Shown piece by piece: positions 50,519 to 60,254 of a DNA stretch of 64,000 nt. Numbering within the stretch: the first letter of the stretch is position 1; each line of letters opens with the position of its first letter. The notes beneath the pieces were generated by a model. That model was not told where the DNA came from. It did no database searches and saw nothing but the letters and a program-made list of their open reading frames with translations. Both the position numbers and the translations under genes were made by a program. Source of the stretch: an uncultured Saprospiraceae bacterium (GTDB lineage: Bacteria > Bacteroidota > Bacteroidia > Chitinophagales > Saprospiraceae); NCBI GenBank assembly GCA_937941765.1, contig CALDGQ010000057.1, positions 24,077 through 88,076 of the forward strand, given 5' to 3'.

Positions 50519-51319
50519 ATGTCAAATTTAATGGTTAGTAGTATAACTTCTACGAAAAACGAAAATTTCAAAAGAAGCTGGATTGAAGCGCATCAATATT
50601 TAGACAAGGACCATTCTTTTGATCAAATAATTGAAAGTATTGCAAATTTAGAAAAGAGCAATCTACTTTTCAATGAGATGGTTATCGTGCATTGTATGGT
50701 GGAATTTAAGCCACTTTTTGTTACAAAAAATATTGAACGAATTTTGGGATATCGCCAAGAAGAAATTCTTGGTTTGGAATCGCAAGCTTATTTTAAACTT
50801 CATGCACTTGATCAACCTGATTTTTGGGTAAACCTCATGAAATGGGAAAATGAAGCTAAGAGAAATATCCCAGACATAGAGACTTACCAAAAAGGACATG
50901 GTTATTACGCAGGTATTTCTCAAATGTGCAAAGATGGTTCTTTAAAACGATTTTTGGTAAGACACAAAACGGTGTTTGGTGAAAATTTTGAAGTTCCTAG
51001 ATTCTACATATTATACTTTGAAGATATCACTCATTTTTATAAAGGAAGTGAATACTGGATGTTGTTTCAGAATTTTACAGATAGAGGGATGTATTCAAGT
51101 TTTTACAAAAAAAGTGGAGTTGATAACAATATAATAACAGAAAGAGAAAAAGAAGTGTTGAAATTGATCGTTGCGGGAAAAACAACAAAAGAAGTTGCTC
51201 AAATGCTCCATATCAGTCCGGCTACCGTTAGTCAACATCGAAAAAATATGATTAAGCGAACTCATGCAAAAGATACTTCTGCGTTGATTCATTTTTGTAA
51301 AATTTGCGGGATCATTTAA
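50519..51319 (+). CDS. PAS-domain LuxR-type transcriptional regulator
   Basis: 266 residues: a PAS-like sensor (about 55-185, KPLFVTKNIERILGYRQEEILGLE...FLVRHKTVFG...FYILYFEDITH) and a C-terminal LuxR helix-turn-helix (about 205-266): ITEREKEVLKLIVAGKTTKEVAQMLHISPATVSQHRKNMIKRTHA. There is no receiver domain, so it is likely to sense a small ligand or redox state directly. It precedes a DUF1569/DinB-like gene by 19 bp on the same strand. Target and signal unknown. Confidence 0.9.
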   Translation: MSNLMVSSITSTKNENFKRSWIEAHQYLDKDHSFDQIIESIANLEKSNLLFNEMVIVHCMVEFKPLFVTKNIERILGYRQEEILGLESQAYFKLHALDQPDFWVNLMKWENEAKRNIPDIETYQKGHGYYAGISQMCKDGSLKRFLVRHKTVFGENFEVPRFYILYFEDITHFYKGSEYWMLFQNFTDRGMYSSFYKKSGVDNNIITEREKEVLKLIVAGKTTKEVAQMLHISPATVSQHRKNMIKRTHAKDTSALIHFCKICGII

Positions 51320-51338
51320 ATAATCAAGAGTTCATATT

Positions 51339-51806
51339 ATGATAATGAAAGATTTTTTAGTTGGTGAATTGCCTGATCTATTGGATAAATTAAAACCAGG
51401 TGCGAAAGGTAGTTTTGGAATAATGACACCGCAACATATGGTTGAGCATTTAATTGTTGTAGTAAAAAGTATGGCAAAAAAATATGATGGTGAAAGAGAA
51501 ATGCCACCAAATAAAAGGCAATTAGGTTTTCAAAAATTTATTCGTAATGGTTGTGTTATGGAACATCGACCAAGCAACAAAACTATTGCTGATTTGCCAA
51601 CCTTAAAATACGAATCACTAGATGAAGCTGTCGCAGTTGTTCCGGAAGCGGTTCAGAGGTTTTATAAATTTTGGGAGGATTACCCGACTTATAAGCCCTA
51701 TTTTTCTTTCATGGGAGAAGTTACTTTTGAGGAATTAGAGATTTTTCATTTCAACCATTTTAAATATCATTTATGGCAATTTGGTTTAATTGAAAATTAT
51801 CCTTAA
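51339..51806 (+). CDS. DinB/DUF1569-like protein
   Basis: 155 residues, cytosolic. GSFGIMTPQHMVEHLIVVVKSM and FHFNHFKYHLWQFGLI hold the spaced His residues typical of DinB-like four-helix metal-binding folds. The second in-frame ATG at 51345 is an equal candidate start. The upstream PAS-LuxR gene is 19 bp away, suggesting co-transcription; a strong terminator follows. Enzymatic function unknown. Confidence 0.75.
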   Translation: MIMKDFLVGELPDLLDKLKPGAKGSFGIMTPQHMVEHLIVVVKSMAKKYDGEREMPPNKRQLGFQKFIRNGCVMEHRPSNKTIADLPTLKYESLDEAVAVVPEAVQRFYKFWEDYPTYKPYFSFMGEVTFEELEIFHFNHFKYHLWQFGLIENYP

Positions 51807-51830
51807 AAGTACAATGATGATTACATTAAG

Positions 51831-51868
51831 AAAAAAGGCGGTTCCGATTATTCGGAACCGCCTTTTTT
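51831..51868. terminator. Bidirectional Rho-independent terminator
   Basis: AAAAAAGGCGGTTCCGA / TCGGAACCGCCTTTTTT with a TTAT loop, between the plus-strand DinB-like gene and the minus-strand T9SS gene; flanks suit both directions. Confidence 0.93.
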
Positions 51869-51883
51869 ACTTTGTAGTTTTAT

Positions 51884-53383
51884 TTATTTCAAGATTGAAA
51901 CTTTTCTTGAAGTAACTTTTTCACCTTCAGTGATAGAGATGAAATAAATTCCAGTTGAAAGATCTGCGGTATTTACATTCAAGTTGTTAGAACCAGATGG
52001 ATATTGCTTCGTCCCACTAGTAGTAACTTGCTGACCTAATACATTGTAAAGTGCAACTTCTAACTTAGTAGTTTCTGGAAGCTCAAAAGCAACTGTAATA
52101 TTATCAGTTGCAGGATTTGGATAAATGTTTAACCCATTCAATTCCACTTCTTGAGTAGCGGAAGGAGAGGCAACAATAAATTCAACATCAAAACCATTTC
52201 CATAGTCGATATTTTCCCACATGATTCCGTTATCAGACCAAAGTTTAATAGCACCCATTGCCATATTTGCAGTTCCATTAGTCGTAGTGCAACCGTGTCC
52301 TGGGTTCATCACTCCATTTAATACACCGTCTCCGTAGCCATCAAGAGCAGAAAAAGTGTAACATTCACCAATGTTTAATTCATACATTTGGTTGTAAGTT
52401 TCATCACAAGATAATGCACCCTCATCGGCATTCGAATAAAGTACATCTCCATTATTATCCTTCAGTTCCCAGCTAATTTCTTCTGGCCAAAAGTCAGTTG
52501 TGATTTCAAAGAAAACAGTAGAAGAAGACTGTTCATTTACACCGATTGGGGCAGTGATACTATTATCTGACGCTGCTTCATCTCCTGTACCATTAGGCAT
52601 AGTTACTGAAAATGAAAACTGTGAAGAATTCAAAACATCTACATTACCAAACGTGATTTCATCTGTTTCAAGTGTTGCTAAATCTCCAGACCAGTTTACT
52701 GTCTCCATTGAGTTGCCGTCCTGCATGAATTCGACAACACAAGAAGTCAAGTTTGTATTACCCATGTTACGGATTGTCAATTTTGGGGTAATAGCAGAAG
52801 CAGTTCCACAAAGAATATCATTGGTTCCCGAATAAGCAGCAGCTGCAACATTATTGTTTCCTTGAACCCAAGCTGGGCAATTTCCATGTGCAGCATGATG
52901 TGCAGCAGCATTTACTTGTCCTATTTCTGTAACTATTTTGTTAGGACAAATGTGGTATACGGTAGGGAAATAGGTGATTTCATAATCATTTGCGATTGCA
53001 GCGTTATCAATAATTGGATATTGTGTGCCTGTAATCCAGTTACCAGCGGTCGCTGTAGTAGTACCTTCCAAATCCGCTTGAGTAGTAGATCCGTCACCTT
53101 CGATCATAAAAACATACATTTCATCAGTACCATCAGGGCCATATTCTTCCCAAACAGCTTCCAGCTCACCAGCTATATGATAATCCCAACAAGGTCCACA
53201 CCATGTAGCGGAAATATCTAAGATGACTGATTTTCCAGCATCTAATAATTCATATAAATTATGAGTATTTCCATTAATATCTGTCGCCGTAAAATCTGGA
53301 CCTATACTTCCATCGGCAAGTTGTGCAGTAGCAAAATTACTAAAGACTAAAGCAAAAACTAAAATTGTAAAAGCTCTCTTCAT
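51884..53383 (-). CDS. Thioredoxin-domain (TlpA-like) T9SS-exported protein
   Basis: 499 residues: signal peptide (1-20), a thioredoxin fold (about 25-170) with active-site WCGPC in DISATWCGPCWDYH and cis-Pro near YFPTVYHICP, an Ig/CARDB-like middle (about 190-420) and a T9SS sorting domain (from about 425, NGLNIYPNPATDNITVAFE). Extracellular thioredoxin-like proteins with this layout are common in Bacteroidota. Function is probably thiol-disulfide exchange at the surface, with substrate unknown. Confidence 0.9.
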   Translation of the reverse strand: MKRAFTILVFALVFSNFATAQLADGSIGPDFTATDINGNTHNLYELLDAGKSVILDISATWCGPCWDYHIAGELEAVWEEYGPDGTDEMYVFMIEGDGSTTQADLEGTTTATAGNWITGTQYPIIDNAAIANDYEITYFPTVYHICPNKIVTEIGQVNAAAHHAAHGNCPAWVQGNNNVAAAAYSGTNDILCGTASAITPKLTIRNMGNTNLTSCVVEFMQDGNSMETVNWSGDLATLETDEITFGNVDVLNSSQFSFSVTMPNGTGDEAASDNSITAPIGVNEQSSSTVFFEITTDFWPEEISWELKDNNGDVLYSNADEGALSCDETYNQMYELNIGECYTFSALDGYGDGVLNGVMNPGHGCTTTNGTANMAMGAIKLWSDNGIMWENIDYGNGFDVEFIVASPSATQEVELNGLNIYPNPATDNITVAFELPETTKLEVALYNVLGQQVTTSGTKQYPSGSNNLNVNTADLSTGIYFISITEGEKVTSRKVSILK

Positions 53384-53817
53384 GATTTTTTTTTAATGTG
53401 ATTTGATAGTTTTAATTTCGCCTCAATGTAGGTAAAGTAGTAACTAGAATTATTGATAAAAATGGAAATGACAGCCTATTTGCAAACTACTTATCGAAAT
53501 GACAATTTGGATACAATTCTAAAAAAATCTGGAATGACAGATGGAATACATCTACGCTATTTATCCCAAATTTATAGAGGAATAAATTTGGTATTTGGTA
53601 TAAATAGTATCATGATTATATCATTTTGTAACGTATAAATAATTTGATTATTTGGGTGATATCAAAATGAATGATATCATACTGGTCCGTACTAATTTGA
53701 CAATTTTAGTTGTCTTGTAGATGAAGTTATTTTAAAGCAGCTGTGTTATTGAAATAAGTAACAATATTAATACAGGAAAGTAAAGCGATAAGAAAGTGTA
53801 TGGAATTTTTTCGAAAG
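53384..53817. other. Intergenic region without recognised genes
   Basis: 434 bp between two minus-strand genes. A 61-codon plus-strand frame (53453-53638) has no family match and no termination or start features, so it is not called. The short repeats ATAAATTTGG and TTTGGTATAA near 53582-53603 are ordinary AT-rich sequence. Confidence 0.4.
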
Positions 53818-54495
53818 TCATCTACATGGATGTATGAGCATTTTTAATTTATTGACAAACTGAGCTGGATCAATCCTCATGCTATGGTCAAAATCTCCCA
53901 TTAATTTGACTTCGTGGTCCACATAATTAATAAGTGATTTTAGTTTTCCAGCATGTAAATTTGATTTTTTGCCACAATCGCGAGATGCTGCAACTAACAA
54001 ATCAATAAAATGAGGATACGCTTTGTATTCTTGATCCAGGACTTTCAATACATCTATCAATTCATTAATAGATGTAATCTCGTTGTTGGTAAAGAATACT
54101 AAGTAATCTTTTATAAATGAAGTAAGTATCTTGTTGTCATTAAATTCAGAACAGATCACTTGATTTTGATCGCTATCCTGATAAAATTTGAATGTCTTAC
54201 CATTAATTCGATATCTGTAAAGCAGATTTTTTTCAAGACCAAGCGTATTGCAATTTACGGATGTTAAATATCGAAATTTTAAGTTAAGATATCTTTCATC
54301 TTCGACTTTGTGTTCACCGATGATATCTACAATTAGTGTCCCAGCTTTTTTTTGAGAGGATATTTTTTGAAAATCATATTTAAAAATATCTGGGATATTA
54401 ACAGAATAAACGGTATTCAAATCTTTTCGATCTGAACAACCGATCATGAAAATAAGTGGGATGAAGAAAAGGATGATTCGTAATTGGTGATTCAT
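53818..54495 (-). CDS. Putative lipoprotein of unknown function
   Basis: The ATG at 54495 gives 225 residues with a lipoprotein signal (LRIILFFIPLIFMIGC); a start 27 bp upstream would add MCCPHRLEN and is less natural. The mature part has NCNTLGLEKNLLYRYRINGKTFKFYQDSDQN and a helical C-terminal region (FIDLLVAASRDCGKKSNLHAGKLKSLINYVDHEVKLMGD). No known family recognised. Confidence 0.65.
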   Translation of the reverse strand: MNHQLRIILFFIPLIFMIGCSDRKDLNTVYSVNIPDIFKYDFQKISSQKKAGTLIVDIIGEHKVEDERYLNLKFRYLTSVNCNTLGLEKNLLYRYRINGKTFKFYQDSDQNQVICSEFNDNKILTSFIKDYLVFFTNNEITSINELIDVLKVLDQEYKAYPHFIDLLVAASRDCGKKSNLHAGKLKSLINYVDHEVKLMGDFDHSMRIDPAQFVNKLKMLIHPCR

Positions 54496-54589
54496 GTTTT
54501 CTAGTCGGTGTGGACAGCACACAAGATACGCAATTTGAGGAACCTAAAAAGGATTAAATGTTAGGTTGAAGGCTTGTTTCGAAAAATAT

Positions 54590-54871
54590 TTATCGTTTCG
54601 AGATTTTATTGTTAGAGATATGTCGCTGTCTGCTACATTTAAAACGATTGATAGATGGATTTCTCTTTTTCAAATGCTTTTGACTGACACCACTATTAAC
54701 TCTTTTTCGCCACAGTTTGAAGCTAGAAGGTTTCAATGATCTCCGCATATGAGTAATCACTTCTTTTTCTGTCAATCCAAATTGAAACTTAATTGCTTCA
54801 AAAGGAGTTCTGTCTTCCCATGCCATACCGATGATTCGGTCGTGATCTCTTGCTGATAAATCTGAATGCAT
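54590..54871 (-). CDS. DUF2805/TIGR03643-family small protein
   Basis: 93 residues. DHDRIIGMAWEDRTPFEAIKFQFGLTEKEVITHMRRSLKPSSFKLWRKRVNS matches the TIGR03643 (DUF2805) pattern, a short helix-turn-helix-like protein. It ends in a strongly basic tail. The SDR gene ends 1 bp before this gene begins on the same strand, so the two are almost certainly co-transcribed. In other bacteria this family is met beside photolyase/cryptochrome genes, but none is visible here. Confidence 0.88.
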   Translation of the reverse strand: MHSDLSARDHDRIIGMAWEDRTPFEAIKFQFGLTEKEVITHMRRSLKPSSFKLWRKRVNSGVSQKHLKKRNPSINRFKCSRQRHISNNKISKR

Positions 54872-54872
54872 A

Positions 54873-55565
54873 TTACATTTTTATAGATGACATGCCACCA
54901 TCGACATGAAGAATTTGGCCAGTAATCCATGATGATTTTTCTGACAACAAGAATAGGGCACTCTGTGCGATATCGTTTGGAGTTCCGATTCTTTTTAAAG
55001 GATGTCTTTGAGCATTTGCTTCTCTTTTTTGATCTGTACTCAGTAATTTTGCAGCCAATGGTGTATCTGTCAAAGAAGGTGCAATGGCATTGATTCTAAT
55101 TTTTGGAGCCAATTCTGCAGCCAAAGATTTTGTCAATCCTTCTATTGCTCCTTTTGAAACGGATACTTGACTATGAAAGTTGTAACCAGATTGTACGGCG
55201 ACCGATGAAAATAAAACAATGGACGCATGCTCAGATTTACTCAATGCGGGTAATGATTGTTGGATTACTTTGATTGCGCCAACTACCTGAAGATTCAGAT
55301 CATTTAAAAAATCTGCTGGTTTGATTCTCTTAAAAGGTTTAAGGTTAATAGTGCCAGGACAGTAAATGATTCCATCCAAAACTTCAGGCAGAAAATCCAA
55401 TTCAAAATTTGTAGTAATATCTAGCGAATGAAAATTGATATTTTCGGATGATTGACTTGTAGTTTGATGGTAGGTACCTGCTACTTGGTGCCCATCCGCT
55501 GCCAATTGATTCGCAATAGCCTTTCCGATACCAGAGGAAGCACCGATTATTAGATAATTTTTCAT
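54873..55565 (-). CDS. SDR-family protein lacking the catalytic tyrosine
   Basis: 230 residues, Rossmann fold. GASSGIG (8-14) is the cofactor motif and the Ser region is IVLFSSVAVQSG. The usual Y-x-x-x-K reads V-S-V-S-K: V134 replaces Tyr, with K138 kept. The C-terminus has RINAIAPSLTDTPLA and GQILHVDGGM. The same change is seen in relatives paired with DUF2805, so this may be a distinct group rather than an error. It forms a unit with the DUF2805 gene (1-bp gap). A function other than ordinary oxidoreduction is possible. Confidence 0.88.
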   Translation of the reverse strand: MKNYLIIGASSGIGKAIANQLAADGHQVAGTYHQTTSQSSENINFHSLDITTNFELDFLPEVLDGIIYCPGTINLKPFKRIKPADFLNDLNLQVVGAIKVIQQSLPALSKSEHASIVLFSSVAVQSGYNFHSQVSVSKGAIEGLTKSLAAELAPKIRINAIAPSLTDTPLAAKLLSTDQKREANAQRHPLKRIGTPNDIAQSALFLLSEKSSWITGQILHVDGGMSSIKM

Positions 55566-55701
55566 GGTGAATAAACAATCAAAGGATTCAATTGTTCGGC
55601 CGTATCGAATAAAATTATCAAAAATCGCTTAAAACGAATAGATGCCTTAGCATGGGCAAAGGTGATGCGCTCCACTTCATTACCGAAAACTTTAGGTATG
55701 C

Positions 55702-58134
55702 TTAGTTCTCTCCACCAACACGACCCGCTTCTTCCTCCAAACCAGTCTTACGTTTACGAGACTTAACATTAGAATTACCAAAATTATAACTGGCACTTAA
55801 TGCCACACGACGGCTGTCCCAATTTCCTTTCCCTTCCGAATATAGACCATTGAATCTTGAAAAACCTTGCCATCCACTTGTATAAAAAATATCATTGGCA
55901 CTTACACGTACATTTAACCGATCTTGCAAAAATTTCTTTTGTAATCCTAAATTCAATGCCCAACTAGGTTCATATTCAAAAACACCTCCCCAAACACCTG
56001 GGCCAGAATACCAACTAGAAATTTCTCCACTAAAACCAGCAGGTAATTTGAAAGTATGTTGTTGGAAAAAGCTGTAAGTAAATGCTTGAACATCTACAAC
56101 GCCACCGTCGCCATAATCCGCCTGATTGTCAATATGTGAAGCACTGGCATTGATAAAAAGGCTATACCATTTATTGATTTGAAACGGCAAACTTGCATTG
56201 AAACTGAATAAAGTTTGAGCCCCTAAATTATCCCATTTAATAAAACCAGCTCTTTCATCGTCTTCATCAGGACCAATAAGTCTAGTGATTTGATCATCGG
56301 TTTTACTGTATGCTAATTTAAAGTTATAACGATATGCCAACGTATACCCCAACTCAATATTATTTACAATTTCAGGACTCAATCCAGGATTTCCTTTTTC
56401 ATAAGATAATTCGCTCAGCTGATTTTCAAAAGGGTTGAGGACATTGTAATCTGGACGGTTGATGCGTCGACCATAGTTTAATGCCATCGAATGCATTGGT
56501 TTGATATTCCAAGTCAACCCAGCATTTGGAAACCAACTCAAATAATTTAATTCAACAGGAGGTTCTGCTAGATTTGGATCATAAGCTTGAAGACTACCAA
56601 CAGCATCCGTTTGTTCTGCGCGTAGACCTGCTACATAGCTCCATTTTTTGTTAATTGCTCCAGCATAGCTAATATATCCTGCATAAACATTTTCATCATA
56701 ATCAAAATCATTCGAACGTTGATCATTTCGAGTAGGGGTTTCACTAATGACATCATAAAACAAAAAAGTATTGTCAGAAACAACTCGACTTAATTTGGTT
56801 CCCAATCCTAATTTTCCAGAAAATAATTTTTGTTCATAATCTACTTTGAATGTATAAATGTCAATATCAGTAGGCGTGTCTAAATTGTTATTACTTTCTG
56901 AAAGTAATTGAGTTTGATCTGCATTGAAATAAGAATTTGGTTGAATTGTCAATACGTCGTTTTTGAATTGACCATAATCTAAATCTATATTTAAAGAGCG
57001 ACCTGTTTTAGGATTGTCAAAACGATAATTCGCATTATATTGCAATTGAGTTCCTTTGGTATCACTACTATTGTTGGCAACTAACACACTGTCAATTTGT
57101 TCAACAGTAGCTTGGTTGGAAATAAATGTGCGGTTTTTGCTACTAGACACTCCGTCTCTTTTAAAACCACTTATCAAAATTCCAGCAGTATGATTTTTTC
57201 CAATAAAAAAATCAGTACCCAATCTGAAATTACCAAAATCACTTTCATATAGAATGTCATTTTTTTCATCTAATAAAAAGTTGTTTTGAAAATTTCTAAA
57301 ACTCATTTCAGTAGTATTAGCATTTCTTCCTATTCCAGCAGAACCAAAAACATTCATCCATTTATTTCTATGATTTAAACTTACATCAGAGTTGTATCGG
57401 AAAGTTTCTCCCTGACTAATCGTACTACTGATGGTTCCATTGGTCCCTAGGTTTTTGTCTCGTTTCATCCGGATATCAATGATCCCTGCGTTTCCTTCTG
57501 CTTCGTACTTTGCACCCGGATTAGTGATGATATCAATCCTGTCAATTTGATCTGCTGGTAAACTTTTTAAGTAGCCACTTAATTGTTCGCCATTGATTGG
57601 TAATCTTTTTCCATCCACATAGATAAGTACACCAGCTCTGCCTAAGACACTTACATTATCATTGTTATCAACGGTGACGGCAGGTGCTTTTCTCAACAAT
57701 GCTAATGCATCCGACCCTGTACTATTGATGGTTCCTTGTACATTAAAAACTGTCCGATCTGGTTTAACTTCGACCAATGCTCGGGTAGCAGTCACCGTCG
57801 CACCTTCCAATTCAATTCCCATCGCTTCGAATTTTTTCACTCCTAAATCCAAATCGCTGTCCGCTTCAACTACTAGATTTTCCAAAAGCAAATCAGCCAA
57901 TCCAACATAAGTCGCTTTGATAAAATAATTTCCAGCCGTTACTTTATTAATTTGAAATTTTCCAGAATCATCCGTAATCTCGACTTTAACCAAAACACTA
58001 TCTGCCGAATTGTAAAGTGCCACATTCGCAAAACTTACAGCGTTGTTTTCATTGTCTTGAAGTTGTCCCTTGATATTGGAACCAAAGATTGCAGTATTAA
58101 ATAACGTGAAAGCAATTAGGAGAAAAATTTTCAT
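55702..58134 (-). CDS. TonB-dependent receptor-like outer-membrane protein (OMP_b-brl_3)
   Basis: The ATG at 58134 gives 810 residues with a signal peptide (KIFLLIAFTLFNTAIFGS); the track-length frame starting further upstream adds an unlikely leader. Then come a CarboxypepD_reg-like domain (about 20-105), a plug region (about 130-230, ALALLRKAPAVTVDNNDNVSVLGRAGVLIYVDGKRL) and a large barrel (about 370-800). The plug shows VDGKRLPINGEQLSGYLKSLPADQIDRIDIITNPGAKYEAEGNAGIIDIRMK, typical of the outer-membrane beta-barrel family PF14905. Transport substrate unknown. It is downstream of GH13 on the same strand. Confidence 0.92.
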   Translation of the reverse strand: MKIFLLIAFTLFNTAIFGSNIKGQLQDNENNAVSFANVALYNSADSVLVKVEITDDSGKFQINKVTAGNYFIKATYVGLADLLLENLVVEADSDLDLGVKKFEAMGIELEGATVTATRALVEVKPDRTVFNVQGTINSTGSDALALLRKAPAVTVDNNDNVSVLGRAGVLIYVDGKRLPINGEQLSGYLKSLPADQIDRIDIITNPGAKYEAEGNAGIIDIRMKRDKNLGTNGTISSTISQGETFRYNSDVSLNHRNKWMNVFGSAGIGRNANTTEMSFRNFQNNFLLDEKNDILYESDFGNFRLGTDFFIGKNHTAGILISGFKRDGVSSSKNRTFISNQATVEQIDSVLVANNSSDTKGTQLQYNANYRFDNPKTGRSLNIDLDYGQFKNDVLTIQPNSYFNADQTQLLSESNNNLDTPTDIDIYTFKVDYEQKLFSGKLGLGTKLSRVVSDNTFLFYDVISETPTRNDQRSNDFDYDENVYAGYISYAGAINKKWSYVAGLRAEQTDAVGSLQAYDPNLAEPPVELNYLSWFPNAGLTWNIKPMHSMALNYGRRINRPDYNVLNPFENQLSELSYEKGNPGLSPEIVNNIELGYTLAYRYNFKLAYSKTDDQITRLIGPDEDDERAGFIKWDNLGAQTLFSFNASLPFQINKWYSLFINASASHIDNQADYGDGGVVDVQAFTYSFFQQHTFKLPAGFSGEISSWYSGPGVWGGVFEYEPSWALNLGLQKKFLQDRLNVRVSANDIFYTSGWQGFSRFNGLYSEGKGNWDSRRVALSASYNFGNSNVKSRKRKTGLEEEAGRVGGEN

Positions 58135-58316
58135 TTGAATATTATTTAAGTGAATTTCAAGCAAAGGTACGCTACGAAATAACAATAATTTCAAGAAAAG
58201 GATATTATTTTTTAGACGAACGTAACGGGTTTATCGAAATGATTTTTTATTGTGCTGTTTACATACGTTATTAATATACAAATTCAGCAGCAACTCGGTA
58301 AATAACAAATACACAA

Positions 58317-60092
58317 TTATTCAACCAACAAGTAAATCTCAACACTCCACTTCTCAATTATCATGTCACTGTTGATAGAAATTGTATTGTTAGAAAATAG
58401 ATTTTGAAAAGAATTATAACCTATCAATTGATGTTGAATTTCAGACAAATCAACGGTTTGTTTCTGATCAGTACCATTAACAATTACCAGTATTTTTTCA
58501 TCACCCCATGTTTTGAAATATTTATAGATATCCCGATCCCAAGCAAGCGGGTAGTGTGTCATTTTTCCTTTGGAAAGTGCAGGATGTTTTTTACGAATGG
58601 AAATTAACTGCTGAATAAAGTTCCACATATCATTCTCTGCATCCGTTCTTTCTGTTGCCAAAAAAGCATTTCTTTTATCTTCTTCAAAACCACCTGGGAA
58701 ATCTTGTCTCACTTCCACATGTTGTTCACCACCGATCATATTAATTTCTGTTCCATAAAGCAATTGTGGAATTCCGCGAGTAGTCATGGCAATTGTAAGA
58801 CATTGTTTGATTTTAGAAGTATTGCCATTGGAGATAAAAAATCCTCTTGTGGTATCATGATTATCAATGAATGTCATTAAATTGTTAGGGTCACTGTAAA
58901 GGAAATCTTGAGTGAATATTTCATAAATATTTTGGAGCTTTCCATTTCGAGACAGATAATTTCTAAAGGCATCCATTAAAGGAAAGTCCATTAATGTAGG
59001 TAGATTGTTATCACGATTCCCTTTTTGAAATTGTGAAATAATTGCAGGCGAATTTATCCAAATTTCTCCTACAATATTTAGCTTTGGATACTCATTTAAT
59101 ATTGCTTGATTCCAATCTTTCAAAAATGCTTGATTTCCATAAGGATACGTATCTTCTCTGATACCATCTAGACCCGTATTTTCAATCCACCAGATCATAT
59201 TTTGAATCAAATAATTTTTCAGAAATGGATTTTGCTGATTCAAATCTGGCATAGTATCTACAAACCAAAATTTGTCTAATAATTCAAGTGTTTTCGGGTC
59301 TGCGTGTGGATCTACAATGGAGGCTAAATAGTGTTTTTCACTTTCATGATCGTCTCTGGTTCCATTAATCCAATCAGATGTTGGTGGATTTTCAACCCAA
59401 GGATGATTAAGTCCTACATGGTTGGCAATGTGATCGTAAATTACTTTTATACCTTTTTGATGCGCTATTCTAACAAGTTGTTGGTAATTTCGAATGGTGC
59501 CCAATCTAGGGTCAATTTGATATAAATCAGTCGCAGCATATCCGTGATAACTTCCTTGATCCATTTTATTTACTAGAACTGGATTTAACCAAATGGCTGT
59601 GATTCCTAATTCAACTAAATAATCCAAGTGTTGTTCAATCCCTTTTAAATTGCCGCCATGTCGCATTTCAGGATGGATGCGATTGATGTTTTCCCAACCA
59701 TCACCTAAATTATTGACAACGGGTGCAGCTTGTGCAAAACGGTCAGGCGTAATAAGGTATACTATATCTTCGTTGTTGAATCCTTGATGTATTTTTGGAT
59801 CTCTTGGTCTTTGTTTTATTTCGAATTCGACTAATAATTGCTGACTTTCTTTTTGGAAAATTAGGTGGTGTTTTTTTATTTCAGTTTGGGGCGCAATTGC
59901 TATGTCTACAAACGTATAATCCGAGTTTTCAATTGAGTGAACATTTAAAATAGAAAGATATTTTGATGCACATGAAACAGTAAGCTCGTTTAAATTTTTG
60001 CCATAAACCATCAATTGGACTTGATTCCATTTCATATCTGCCCACCAATTTGGCGGCTCAATTTTTTGGATAGAAAATGGTTGTTTTGACAA
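58317..60092 (-). CDS. GH13 amylase-family glycosidase without a visible signal peptide
   Basis: 591 residues from a TTG start. The N-terminal Cyc-maltodext_N-like domain (about 7-95) begins SIQKIEPPNWWADMKWNQVQLMVYGKNL. The catalytic (beta/alpha)8 barrel has D314 in DGIREDTYPY, E343 in VGEIWIN and D413 in FIDNHDT, plus YDHIANHVG. This is the neopullulanase/SusA-like branch acting on alpha-glucans. Homologues normally carry a signal peptide; here a signal-like stretch (RKKYLSCLLFINLSQ) lies just upstream in another frame. It precedes the TonB-dependent receptor on the same strand and is divergent from the GH32-like gene. Confidence 0.9.
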   Translation of the reverse strand: MSKQPFSIQKIEPPNWWADMKWNQVQLMVYGKNLNELTVSCASKYLSILNVHSIENSDYTFVDIAIAPQTEIKKHHLIFQKESQQLLVEFEIKQRPRDPKIHQGFNNEDIVYLITPDRFAQAAPVVNNLGDGWENINRIHPEMRHGGNLKGIEQHLDYLVELGITAIWLNPVLVNKMDQGSYHGYAATDLYQIDPRLGTIRNYQQLVRIAHQKGIKVIYDHIANHVGLNHPWVENPPTSDWINGTRDDHESEKHYLASIVDPHADPKTLELLDKFWFVDTMPDLNQQNPFLKNYLIQNMIWWIENTGLDGIREDTYPYGNQAFLKDWNQAILNEYPKLNIVGEIWINSPAIISQFQKGNRDNNLPTLMDFPLMDAFRNYLSRNGKLQNIYEIFTQDFLYSDPNNLMTFIDNHDTTRGFFISNGNTSKIKQCLTIAMTTRGIPQLLYGTEINMIGGEQHVEVRQDFPGGFEEDKRNAFLATERTDAENDMWNFIQQLISIRKKHPALSKGKMTHYPLAWDRDIYKYFKTWGDEKILVIVNGTDQKQTVDLSEIQHQLIGYNSFQNLFSNNTISINSDMIIEKWSVEIYLLVE

Positions 60093-60254
60093 ATTGGGAA
60101 AGGTTGATAAATAATAGACAACTTAAGTATTTCTTACGTAATATTTGAATTGAAAGTTGCCACGTATACATTGATTGGTATTGGAACTTTAAAATAAGTT
60201 AAGACTTGTAATCAAAAATGGTAAATTCGTAGCATCAACCAATAAATAAAATCG

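Noticed and set aside
53453..53638. 61-codon plus-strand frame in the gap before the T9SS gene
   Set aside because: No signal peptide, no family match, poor start context and no terminator; likely chance in AT-rich DNA.
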